From Pseudomonas rhodesiae (GTDB lineage: Bacteria > Pseudomonadota > Gammaproteobacteria > Pseudomonadales > Pseudomonadaceae): 64,000 bases of DNA. Shown here piece after piece: positions 46,539 through 56,344 of this stretch (position 1 is the stretch's first letter; each line of letters begins with the position of its first letter). The position numbers and the translations under genes were made by a program. The stretch spans positions 124,001 through 188,000 of the forward strand of contig NZ_VFEU01000005.1 of the NCBI RefSeq assembly GCF_007858255.1. Direction: 5' to 3'. Below the pieces are notes generated by a model that did not search any database, was not told where the DNA came from, and saw only the letters and a program-made list of their open reading frames with translations.

Positions 46539-47491
46539 CTAAGCAAATGCCTGTTCTAACGCCACACCCGCCCCGGTCAAGCCGGAATACGGCGCCGTCA
46601 CCAGCCACACCGGAATACCGTTGAAGTACTCGCTCATGCAGCCTTTGTCACGAAAGCTCTTGGCAAAGCCGCTGTGGATAAAGAAGTCGGCAAATCTCGG
46701 AATCACCCCGCCCACGATATACACGCCGCCGCGCGCGCCGGTGGTGAGCACGTTGTTACCGGCCACACGACCCAGCCAGATGCTGAATTGATCCAATACT
46801 TCCATGGCGATCGGATCGCCGGCCAGGCCTGCCGCCGTGATGGCTTCGGGCGTGTCCAGCACCGGCACATGACCGTCCACCGCACAAATCGCCCGATACA
46901 GACGCGGCAAGCCGCCGCCGCTCAAGGCAGTTTCGGCGCTGACGTGGCCGATCTCGGTGTAGATGTGCTGCCACAGCTGGGTTTCCCGTGGGCTGCTCAG
47001 GGGCAGGTCGACATGGCCGCCCTCCCCCGGCAACGCCGCGAACCGGCCGGCGCCAAGGTCCAGCAAGGTGCCGACCCCCAGCCCGGTGCCTGGGCCGATC
47101 ACCACCGCTGGGCGCAACGGCTCGGGCGTGCCTTCGCAAACCACGCGGAATTCGTCGGGTTGCAGGCGCGTCATGCCCAGGGCCATGGCCGAGAAATCGT
47201 TGACCAGCAGCAGTTCATCCACCTGCAACGTTTTGCAGAATGCGGTCTTGCTCAAGCGCCAGTGATTGTTGGTGAATTTGAACTCATCGCCACTCACCGG
47301 CCCCGCCACCGACAGGCACACCGCGCCGATGTCGCCGACGCTCAGGCCCTCTTCCTTGAGGTAGACCTGGATGGCCGCCTCCGGGCTGTCGTGATCCGCC
47401 GTGGCGTGCACGCGGATCGAATGCAGGGCTTGATCCCGCCACAACGCGAAACGGGCGTTGGTACCACCGATGTCACCGACCAGCGCTAACT

Positions 47492-47495
<4 letters not shown>
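46539..47495 (-). CDS. glk: Glucokinase
   Basis: A 318-residue enzyme phosphorylating glucose to glucose-6-phosphate. The ATP motif [12 protein letters not shown] is at the N-terminus, with [12 protein letters not shown] (catalytic Asp), [12 protein letters not shown] and [11 protein letters not shown]. Length is as in E. coli-type Glk. ATGA-type overlap with edd (4 bp) shows cotranscription of edd-glk, giving the phosphorylative branch into the Entner-Doudoroff pathway. Confidence 0.96.
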
Positions 47496-49318
<1,823 letters not shown>

Positions 49319-49438
49319 GTGTAGAACTCCAGGCTAACGGATGTGGCGACCTGAGTGTCTATGCTGATCAAACGCCCACAGCGCATGGGATGGCAGGGTG
49401 TCGTTTGGATCATCGGACCAGTTGATTCAGGTCACTCG

Positions 49439-49453
49439 TTGTAGATTGAACAA
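49439..49453. promoter_or_regulatory. HexR operator, edd-proximal
   Basis: TTGTAGATTGAACAA is a perfect match to TTGT-N7-ACAA, 121 bp upstream of the edd start. Confidence 0.85.
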
Positions 49454-49500
49454 AATATTGCCACTAAAAAGGCTTGTTTTCTATTTTTATGCGAATAATC

Positions 49501-49515
49501 TTGTAATTCTTACAA
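49501..49515. promoter_or_regulatory. HexR operator, gap-proximal
   Basis: TTGTAATTCTTACAA is a perfect match to TTGT-N7-ACAA and itself a near palindrome, 25 bp upstream of the gap start. Confidence 0.88.
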
Positions 49516-49539
49516 CAAATCGACGACAGGCACTTTCCA

Positions 49540-50541
49540 ATGACTCTTCGTATCGCAATCAATGGTTTTGGCCGTATCGGCCGCAATGTCCTGCGCGCAC
49601 TGTATACCCAAGGCTACCGCCAGGATTTGCAGATCGTCGCCATCAATGATCTGGGCGACAGTTCGATCAATGCCCACTTGCTCAAATTCGATACCGTACA
49701 CGGTACTTTCGATGCAGAGGTCGCCCACGATCAGGAAAGCCTGACCGTCAACGGTGACCGGATCGCCGTCAGTGCCATTCGCAACCCGGCCGAGCTGCCG
49801 TGGGCCGCGCTGAATATCGACGTGGTGTTCGAATGCACCGGTCTGTTCACCGACCGCGCCAAAGCCGCCGCCCATATCAGCGCCGGCGCGCGCAAGGTGA
49901 TCATCTCCGCCCCCGCCAAGGGCGCGGACGCCACCGTGGTCTACGGCGTGAACCATGACATTCTGCGCCAATCCCACCAGATCATCTCCAACGCTTCGTG
50001 CACCACCAACTGCCTGGCGCCGGTGGCCCAGGTGCTGCACCGTGAGCTGGGCATCGAAAGCGGCCTGATGACCACGATCCACGCCTACACCAACGACCAG
50101 AACCTGACCGACGTTTACCACACCGACCCATACCGCGCGCGTTCGGCCACCCAGAACATGATCCCAAGCAAGACCGGCGCTGCCGAAGCGGTCGGCCTGG
50201 TGCTGCCGGAACTGGCGGGCAAACTAACCGGCATGGCCGTGCGCGTGCCGGTAATCAACGTGTCCCTGGTGGACCTCACCGTGCAACTGAAGCAAGAAGC
50301 CACGGCCGAGCAAGTCAACGCGCTGCTCAAGGACGCCAGCCAACACTCCAAGATCCTCGGCTACAACACCCTGCCGCTGGTTTCCAGTGACTTCAACCAC
50401 AACCCGCTGTCGTCAATCTTCGATGCCAATCACACCAAGGTCAGCGGTAAATTGCTGAAAGTGCTCGCCTGGTATGACAACGAGTGGGGCTTCTCCAACC
50501 GTATGCTGGATAACTGCCTGGCACTCTGCAACGCCGAGTAA
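49540..50541 (+). CDS. gap: Glyceraldehyde-3-phosphate dehydrogenase, type I
   Basis: A 333-residue dehydrogenase. The Rossmann motif [15 protein letters not shown] is N-terminal; catalytic Cys154 is in [24 protein letters not shown] is C-terminal. It is divergent from edd under shared HexR control, the pattern of the catabolic gap-1 of Pseudomonas that feeds triose phosphate from the Entner-Doudoroff split downward. A REP-like hairpin follows. Confidence 0.96.
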   Translation: MTLRIAINGFGRIGRNVLRALYTQGYRQDLQIVAINDLGDSSINAHLLKFDTVHGTFDAEVAHDQESLTVNGDRIAVSAIRNPAELPWAALNIDVVFECTGLFTDRAKAAAHISAGARKVIISAPAKGADATVVYGVNHDILRQSHQIISNASCTTNCLAPVAQVLHRELGIESGLMTTIHAYTNDQNLTDVYHTDPYRARSATQNMIPSKTGAAEAVGLVLPELAGKLTGMAVRVPVINVSLVDLTVQLKQEATAEQVNALLKDASQHSKILGYNTLPLVSSDFNHNPLSSIFDANHTKVSGKLLKVLAWYDNEWGFSNRMLDNCLALCNAE

Positions 50542-50549
50542 TGGTGGTT

Positions 50550-50579
50550 GCGCGGGAGGGGGGCAAGCCTCCTCCCGCA
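50550..50579. repeat. REP-like hairpin downstream of gap
   Basis: GCGGGAGGGGGGCAAGCCTCCTCCCGC: a single REP-type palindrome 10 bp past the gap stop. No U-run follows; it may protect the mRNA 3' end. Confidence 0.65.
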
Positions 50580-50627
50580 TTGGCTTTGCATTGAGCAACA
50601 GAGGAATAGCCACTTGCCATTTGCATT

Positions 50628-50646
50628 GATGATAAGCATTATCATT
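50628..50646. promoter_or_regulatory. Fur box upstream of the ECF sigma gene
   Basis: GATGATAAGCATTATCATT is a strong match to GATAATGATAATCATTATC and lies 26-44 bp before the sigma-factor start, where it would repress in iron-replete cells. Confidence 0.85.
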
Positions 50647-50671
50647 AACTGCCTATCGGTCTGGTGTCACT

Positions 50672-51190
50672 GTGAGCCAATCTCGCTTCAACCATGTCTT
50701 CCTCACTCAACGGGCGATTCTGCTGCGCACCCTGCAACGCATGGTGCATAACCACAGCACCGCCGAAGACTTGCTGCAGGAAACCTACCTGCGCGTGACC
50801 CGGGCCCTGAACGAGCGGCCGATCGATCACCTGGAACCTTTCGTCTATCAAACAGCGCGCAATCTGGCGTTGGATCATCTACGCGCGCGCAAAATCCAGG
50901 CCCGCACCCTGCAAGAAGACGTACCGCTGCAGATTCTGCAAAGCGTCGTCGCCCCCACCACCACCCCCGAGGACGCGACCCAGGCCGAGCAACTGCTGGA
51001 GCACCTGAGCGTCAGCCTGGGCCAATTGAGCGCGCGTCAGCAGCAGATTTTCATCCTCAGTCGCCTGCACGGTTGCAGCTATCAGGAGATTGCCGACCAG
51101 TTGGGTGTGTCCTTGAGCACGGTGCAGAAGGAACTGAAATTGATCATGGCCATCTGCGTAGGTGTGGCCGAACGGCTGGATCAGTCTTAA
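50672..51190 (+). CDS. ECF sigma factor, FecI/HxuI type
   Basis: A 172-residue extracytoplasmic-function sigma factor. Region 2 has HSTAEDLLQETYLRV and VYQTARNLALDHLRARK; region 4 has LSARQQQIFILSRLHGCSYQEIADQLGVS. The start is GTG at 50672, just past a Fur box; its ribosome site is poor. It is followed by an anti-sigma factor and a TonB receptor with a signalling domain. This order and the downstream haem oxygenase match the HxuIRA haem-signalling systems. Confidence 0.93.
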   Translation: MSQSRFNHVFLTQRAILLRTLQRMVHNHSTAEDLLQETYLRVTRALNERPIDHLEPFVYQTARNLALDHLRARKIQARTLQEDVPLQILQSVVAPTTTPEDATQAEQLLEHLSVSLGQLSARQQQIFILSRLHGCSYQEIADQLGVSLSTVQKELKLIMAICVGVAERLDQS

Positions 51191-51265
51191 GCTGCATCCC
51201 ACAGAAGTGTCGACGCAGGCCGTAGGAAAATTGAATAAAAACGTGGCGAAGACCCGAGGAACCCC

Positions 51266-52234
51266 GTGACCGACCCCAATAACCCGCGCCCCGAAGCGCT
51301 GGCGCATGAGGTGCTGCAAGACCCGGCGATGGACCAGGCCCTCGATTGGCTGATCGCCCTGCAGTGCCCGCAGCCCGGCCAGCAGGCTGAGTTCCAAGCC
51401 TGGCTGGCCCGCGATCCGGCCCATGCTCACGCCTTCGATAAAGCCCAAGGCGCCTGGGGCGGCGCGCCGGTACACAGCGCCGCCGTGGCCCTGGCCGCGC
51501 CGCGCAAACCCAGCGCCTGGCGCCGTATCCAACCGCACTGGAAACCCCTGGCTACCGCCGCCGTGCTGGTAATCGGGCTGTTCAGCTTCAGCAGTCTGCC
51601 GATGCGCCTGCAAGCCGACCACCTCACCGTGGTCGGTGAACGGCAGCGCCTGCAACTGGAAGAAGGCGCCAACGTGTTGCTCAACACCAACTCGGCGTTT
51701 TCCAGCCGCGTTCAGAACCACCAGCGCATCGCCCGCCTCTATCAGGGCGAAGCGTTTTTCGACGTGACGGCCACCCATGGCCTGCCCCTGGAAATCGATG
51801 CCGGCCCGGTGCGCGCCAGCGTAAGTGACACCGCGTTCGCCGTGCGCTACCTCAATGGCGAGGCACAAGTGCAGGTGCAACGCGGCGATGTGGACCTGAG
51901 CAACACCTTCGACGACGCCCGGGTGCGCCTGAGCGCCGGGGAAAGTATCCGCATCGGCCCCAAGGGCTTCGGCCAGCCGGCCAAGCTGGATGCCAACAAA
52001 GACCTGGCCTGGGTGCGAGGCCGGCTGATTTTCGAAAACTGCCCTTTGAGCGAGGTGCTTGCCGAACTACGTCGCTACTACCCCGGCTGGATCGTCAACA
52101 CCAACGAGCAACTCGCCAGTGTGGCCGTCACCGGTAATTACCGCCTCGACCAACCTCTGGATGTAGTGCGCTCACTGGCCCACATCACCTCCGCCACGCT
52201 CTCGGAATACCCCGCGCTGGTGATCTTGAACTAA
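51266..52234 (+). CDS. FecR-type anti-sigma/transmembrane sensor
   Basis: A 322-residue single-pass membrane regulator. The N-terminal cytoplasmic domain binds sigma (MDQALDWLIALQCP, FQAWLARDPAHAHAFDKAQ). TM is about residues 92-110. The periplasmic FecR domain includes VVGERQRLQLEEGANVLL and the C-terminal secretin/TonB-like part ends LPLSEVLAELRRYYPG-type residues. The start is GTG at 51266 after CGAGGAA. It relays receptor occupancy to the ECF sigma factor. Confidence 0.93.
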   Translation: MTDPNNPRPEALAHEVLQDPAMDQALDWLIALQCPQPGQQAEFQAWLARDPAHAHAFDKAQGAWGGAPVHSAAVALAAPRKPSAWRRIQPHWKPLATAAVLVIGLFSFSSLPMRLQADHLTVVGERQRLQLEEGANVLLNTNSAFSSRVQNHQRIARLYQGEAFFDVTATHGLPLEIDAGPVRASVSDTAFAVRYLNGEAQVQVQRGDVDLSNTFDDARVRLSAGESIRIGPKGFGQPAKLDANKDLAWVRGRLIFENCPLSEVLAELRRYYPGWIVNTNEQLASVAVTGNYRLDQPLDVVRSLAHITSATLSEYPALVILN

Positions 52235-52235
52235 A

Positions 52236-52250
52236 TGAGAATTATTTTTA
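52236..52250. promoter_or_regulatory. Possible second Fur-like site before the receptor gene
   Basis: TGAGAATTATTTTTA matches the 7-1-7 Fur pattern in 11 of 14 positions, directly after the fecR-type stop. It could let Fur act on the receptor separately from the sigma factor. Confidence 0.4.
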
Positions 52251-52349
52251 CTCGATAGCCAGCGGTGGTACGTCTCGTCTTAGCCAATGCAACTAATTCC
52301 TATTTGGAAAGGTTCGCAACTATAAGATTCGTACCCCGGAGCGCTCTCG

Positions 52350-54914
52350 ATGTCCTCTCGTTTCAACCGCCGGTCTTCTTCGCCCGTTCTGTCCTTGCTC
52401 ACCGCCGCCATCCTGTTGGCCGGCATACCCGCCGTCAGCGCCACGGCCGCCGAACAGGCGCCGCGCAGCCACGGCAATTATCAATTCAGCATCGAACAAC
52501 AGCCGCTGGTCTCGGCCCTCAATGCCTTTACCGCGGTGACTGGCTGGCAAGTGGGCCTGCCGGCGGAACTCGGCCAGGGCGTGTCCTCTCCGGGCGTGCG
52601 CGGCCCATTGCCGCCGGATAAAGCCCTGGATCGGCTGTTGGTGGGGACCAACCTGAGCTATCGCAAACTGGGCAATAACAACATTGTTCTAGAGAGACGC
52701 GCCGCCGGCAGCACCCTGAACCTGCAACAGGTGACCATCAGCGCCACCCGCAACGCCCAGGACGTCGACAGCGTACCGAGCACCGTCAGCGTGCACGAGC
52801 GCGAGGGACTCGACCGCCAGAACGTCAATACCATTCGCGACCTGGCCCGCTATGAACCTGGGGTTTCGGTGGGCGGCGCCGGCACCCGTTCGGGCAATGC
52901 CGGTTTCAACATCCGCGGCATCGACGGCGACCGCATTCTCACCCAGGTGGACGGCGTGGAAGTGCCGGACAACTTCTTCAACGGCCCCTACGCCAAGACG
53001 CGCCGCAATTATGTCGATCCGGAAATCGTCAAACGCGTGGAGATTCTGCGCGGCCCGGCCTCGGCCCTGTATGGCAGCAGCGCCATCGGCGGTGCCGTGA
53101 GTTACTTCACCCTCGACCCGGACGACATCATCAAGCCCGGCCAGGATGTCGGTGCGCGCCTGAAGACCGGCTACAGCTCCGCCGACGAGAGCTGGCTGAC
53201 CTCCGGCACCTTCGCCGGCCGCGTGGGCGACGTCGACGGTTTGCTGCACCTGAGCCAGCGCAACGGCCATGAAACCGAATCCTACAACGGCAACAACGCC
53301 ACCGGCCTGGCCCGCACCGGCGCCAACCCGGAAGACGCACGCACCACCAACGTACTGGCCAAGCTCGGGTGGAACTACGGCGAGGATAACCGCCTGGGCC
53401 TGACCTACGAAAAGTACAAGGATGACCGCGACGTCAACTTGAAGAACGCCGTGGGTGGTCCGTTCATCGGTGGCCGAGGGTTCAACCTGTACCGTGATCG
53501 TCGAGGCAACGACACCATCACCCGCGAGCGTTTCGGCCTGGAAAACAGCTTCGCGCTTGAGTCGCCGATTGCCGATCGCATCAAGACCAGCCTCAATTAC
53601 CAGATCGCCAAGACCGACCAGACCACCGCCGAGATCTATCAGTCAGGCCGTCGCGTCCTGCGCACGCGCGACACCCTGTACCAGGAAAAACAGTGGGTTT
53701 TCGATGCGCAGTTAGACAAAGCATTCAGCCTGGGTGCCACCGATCACCAAGTGACTTACGGCACCACCCTCAAGCAGCAGAAGGTCACCGGCTCGCGGGA
53801 GGGCAGCGCGACGTGCCTGGCCGTCGGCAGCGGTTGCACCGCCATCGGCGCGCCCAGCCCAATGGCCAGTGACAGCGTGAAGAAGTCCAGCGACTTTCCC
53901 GACCCGACCATCAACACCTACTCGCTGTTCGCCCAGGATCAGATCGCCTGGGACAAATGGACCTTCCTGCCGGCCGTGCGCTACGACTACACCCGGCTCA
54001 AGCCCAAGCTGACCCAGGAGTTCCTCAACACCGTCAACCCGACCGGCGCGGACCCGGTGAGTGACAAGGAAAAAACCTGGCACCGTATAACGCCCAAGTT
54101 TGGCCTGACGTATGCCCTGACCGATCAATACACCTGGTTCGGCCAATACGCCGAAGGTTTCCGTACACCGTCCGCCAAGGCCCTGTACGGGCGCTTTGAA
54201 AACCTCAATCTGGGCTACACGGTCGAACCGAACCCCGACCTCAAGCCAGAAACCAGCAAAGGCGTCGAAACCGGAATTCGCGGCAAGTTCGACGAGGGCT
54301 CTTTTGAAATCGCGTTGTTTTATAACAAGTACCGCAACTTTATCGACGAAGACAATGCCGTCGTCGGGGGCACGGTTGAACAGTTCCAGGCGGTCAATAT
54401 CAAGCGCGCCACCATCAAGGGCGCGGAAGCCAAAGGCCGCCTGAACCTGGATGCTTTCGGCGCCCCGCAAGGCCTCTATACCCAGGGTGCGGTTTCCTAT
54501 GCCTACGGCCGCAACGACGATAACGGCGAGCCGCTGAACAGCGTCAACCCGCTTAAGGGCGTATTGGGCCTGGGCTATGACCAGGACAACTACGGTGGCC
54601 TGTTGAGCTGGACCCTGGTGAAAAAACAGAACCGCGTTGACAGCAGTACCTTCCACGCGCCGGACGGCGATACCAGCGGCCCGTTCAAAACCCCAGGATT
54701 CGGCGTGGTCGACCTGACGGCCGTCTACAAAGTGACTGACGACGTGACCATCAACGGCGGCGTCTACAACCTCACCGACAAGAAATACTGGAACTGGGAT
54801 GACGTGCGCAGCTACGACAGCGTCGGCGAAGCGGCTGTGACCGGTCCGGCCAACCTCGACCGCCTGACCCAGCCCGGGCGCAACTTTGCCGTCAATGTGA
54901 TCTGGGATATCTGA
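52350..54914 (+). CDS. TonB-dependent haem/haemoprotein-type receptor with STN signalling domain
   Basis: An 854-residue outer-membrane receptor. The signal peptide is ~34 residues (LTAAILLAGIPAVSATAAEQ). The STN signalling domain spans ~48-105, and the TonB box region reads QQVTISATRN. The plug contains IRGIDGDRILTQVDGVEV and ALYGSSAIGGAV, followed by a 22-strand barrel. Haem-receptor motifs FRAP and NPNL are present as FRTP and NPDL, but no histidine lies between them. ECF and FecR genes upstream and haem oxygenase downstream give the role: surface-signalled haem uptake. GGAG lies 8 bases before the ATG. Confidence 0.9.
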   Translation: MSSRFNRRSSSPVLSLLTAAILLAGIPAVSATAAEQAPRSHGNYQFSIEQQPLVSALNAFTAVTGWQVGLPAELGQGVSSPGVRGPLPPDKALDRLLVGTNLSYRKLGNNNIVLERRAAGSTLNLQQVTISATRNAQDVDSVPSTVSVHEREGLDRQNVNTIRDLARYEPGVSVGGAGTRSGNAGFNIRGIDGDRILTQVDGVEVPDNFFNGPYAKTRRNYVDPEIVKRVEILRGPASALYGSSAIGGAVSYFTLDPDDIIKPGQDVGARLKTGYSSADESWLTSGTFAGRVGDVDGLLHLSQRNGHETESYNGNNATGLARTGANPEDARTTNVLAKLGWNYGEDNRLGLTYEKYKDDRDVNLKNAVGGPFIGGRGFNLYRDRRGNDTITRERFGLENSFALESPIADRIKTSLNYQIAKTDQTTAEIYQSGRRVLRTRDTLYQEKQWVFDAQLDKAFSLGATDHQVTYGTTLKQQKVTGSREGSATCLAVGSGCTAIGAPSPMASDSVKKSSDFPDPTINTYSLFAQDQIAWDKWTFLPAVRYDYTRLKPKLTQEFLNTVNPTGADPVSDKEKTWHRITPKFGLTYALTDQYTWFGQYAEGFRTPSAKALYGRFENLNLGYTVEPNPDLKPETSKGVETGIRGKFDEGSFEIALFYNKYRNFIDEDNAVVGGTVEQFQAVNIKRATIKGAEAKGRLNLDAFGAPQGLYTQGAVSYAYGRNDDNGEPLNSVNPLKGVLGLGYDQDNYGGLLSWTLVKKQNRVDSSTFHAPDGDTSGPFKTPGFGVVDLTAVYKVTDDVTINGGVYNLTDKKYWNWDDVRSYDSVGEAAVTGPANLDRLTQPGRNFAVNVIWDI

Positions 54915-54922
54915 CCGCATCG

Positions 54923-54966
54923 ACCTCACTTCGCCGAAATGTCAGCGGCGAGGTGAGGATTTTTTA
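54923..54966 (+). terminator. Intrinsic terminator after the receptor gene
   Basis: CCTCACTTCGCCG and CGGCGAGGTGAGG form an imperfect 12-bp stem followed by ATTTTTT. The haem oxygenase gene lies beyond it and may rely on read-through or its own promoter. Confidence 0.8.
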
Positions 54967-55050
54967 CTGTGCTGCGTCTTCTTGTTCGTCTAGTTGATAA
55001 CCACTCTCTTTAAGAACAACCCGGCGCCCCCCCCTATCAAGGACTTTTTC

Positions 55051-55659
55051 ATGACCGCTTCCCCTACCGCAGAACGCCCAAGCCTGCGCTCCCAGCGCCT
55101 GAACCAGATCACCCACGCCCCGCACGCCAAGCTCGACGCGCTGGTCAAGGCCCACGCCCCATTCGAGACCCAGGCCAACTTCGCGCGGTTCGTGGTGGCG
55201 CAATACCAGTTCCAATCGGAACTGGTGGCGCTGTACACCGATCCCGAGCTGATCAAGCTGGTGCCGGACCTGGCCGAACGCTGCCGCGCCGAAGCCGCCA
55301 GGCTGGACCTGGCCGACCTGGAGACCGACGTGCCAGCCCCGGTCCCGGGCGCACTGAAAAACCCAAGCAAGGCCGAAGCCCTGGGCTGGTTGTTTGTGTC
55401 CGAAGGTTCCAAGCTGGGCGCTGCGTTCCTGATCAAGCGTGCCGTGGGCCTGGGCCTGAGCGACACCTTTGGTGCACGTCATTTGGGTGAGCCGGCCGGC
55501 GGACGCGCCGAAGGCTGGAAAAGCTTCACCCGCACCCTGGATGCACTGCAATTGAGCGCCGAAGAAGAAGCGGCAGCGGAAAAAGGCGCGATTGACGCGT
55601 TTGTACGCTTCACCGTTTTGCTGGAACAGGCGTACGCTAGCGCCCCAGAACTGGCCTGA
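55051..55659 (+). CDS. Biliverdin-producing haem oxygenase
   Basis: A 202-residue all-helical haem oxygenase that opens haem to release iron, CO and biliverdin. The proximal histidine region is ITHAPHAKLDALV (His22/His25), and the distal glycine-rich helix is LFVSEGSKLGAAFL. The ATG at 55051 follows AAGGA; an upstream in-frame start at 54994 is less likely. Its place after a haem-type receptor completes an uptake-and-use cassette. It is distinct from the bacteriophytochrome-linked bphO context, as no phytochrome gene is present. Confidence 0.9.
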   Translation: MTASPTAERPSLRSQRLNQITHAPHAKLDALVKAHAPFETQANFARFVVAQYQFQSELVALYTDPELIKLVPDLAERCRAEAARLDLADLETDVPAPVPGALKNPSKAEALGWLFVSEGSKLGAAFLIKRAVGLGLSDTFGARHLGEPAGGRAEGWKSFTRTLDALQLSAEEEAAAEKGAIDAFVRFTVLLEQAYASAPELA

Positions 55660-55683
55660 TCTCGCTTTTGAAATGCAATCGAC

Positions 55684-55774
55684 TGTAGGAGGGGGCTTGC
55701 CCCCGATGACGGCGGGTCAGTTACCTATTTGTTGGCTGATGCACTGCAATCGAGGCCAAGCCCCCTCCCACCTT
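55684..55774. repeat. REPIN
   Basis: GTAGGAGGGGGCTTGCCCCC and GGCCAAGCCCCCTCCCACC lie as inverted halves around a ~45-nt centre, directly after the haem oxygenase gene. Confidence 0.85.
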
Positions 55775-55806
55775 TGTCTTTGTTTTTTCCCGAATCTGCA
55801 TATCCC

Positions 55807-56208
55807 ATGACCCGCCAGACCCAATCCACTTCGAAAATCGCCCAGCTCCTCTTCGGCCTGCTGGCTTATGTGAGCCTGGGCATCGGCTTGATTGCGATTG
55901 TGGTGCCGGGGTTGCCCACCACCGAATTCATCCTGCTGGCCGCCTGGGCCGCGACCAAAAGCTCGCCGCGCCTGAGCGCGTGGCTGGAGAACCACCGCCT
56001 GTTCGGACCGATCCTGTTCAACTGGCGCAACGGCAAGATCATCGCCCGTCGCGCCAAAATCAGCGCCACCGTGAGCATGTTGCTGTGCGCGATCCTGATG
56101 CTGGTGATGCTCGACCATGGCTGGCCGGTGTACCTGGCAATCGTCGGCATGAGCCTGGGCAACGTGTGGATCTGGTCGCGCCCCGAACGGCTGCCAGCCC
56201 CCGCGTAA
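55807..56208 (+). CDS. DUF454 (YbaN-like) inner membrane protein
   Basis: A 133-residue small membrane protein with two hydrophobic segments at about residues 12-45 (LLFGLLAYVSLGIGLIAIVV) and 85-115. The signature GLPTTEFILLAAWAATKSSPRL and LENHRLFGPILFNWR define DUF454/YbaN. The ATG at 55807 fits the family N-terminus. Function unknown; the family is often iron-regulated or near haem genes, which fits its neighbours. Confidence 0.88.
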   Translation: MTRQTQSTSKIAQLLFGLLAYVSLGIGLIAIVVPGLPTTEFILLAAWAATKSSPRLSAWLENHRLFGPILFNWRNGKIIARRAKISATVSMLLCAILMLVMLDHGWPVYLAIVGMSLGNVWIWSRPERLPAPA

Positions 56209-56344
56209 CAAAGGCTGTAGTTGTTTTCCTACCGCTTATCGCCTTCTACTCATGAATCGATCCGTTGCGCCGATGTTGCAGACATAGCGCTGAATGGACT
56301 TGGCCGTGCCTTGCCCACCACTACGTCCATTCGTGAGTGAACCT

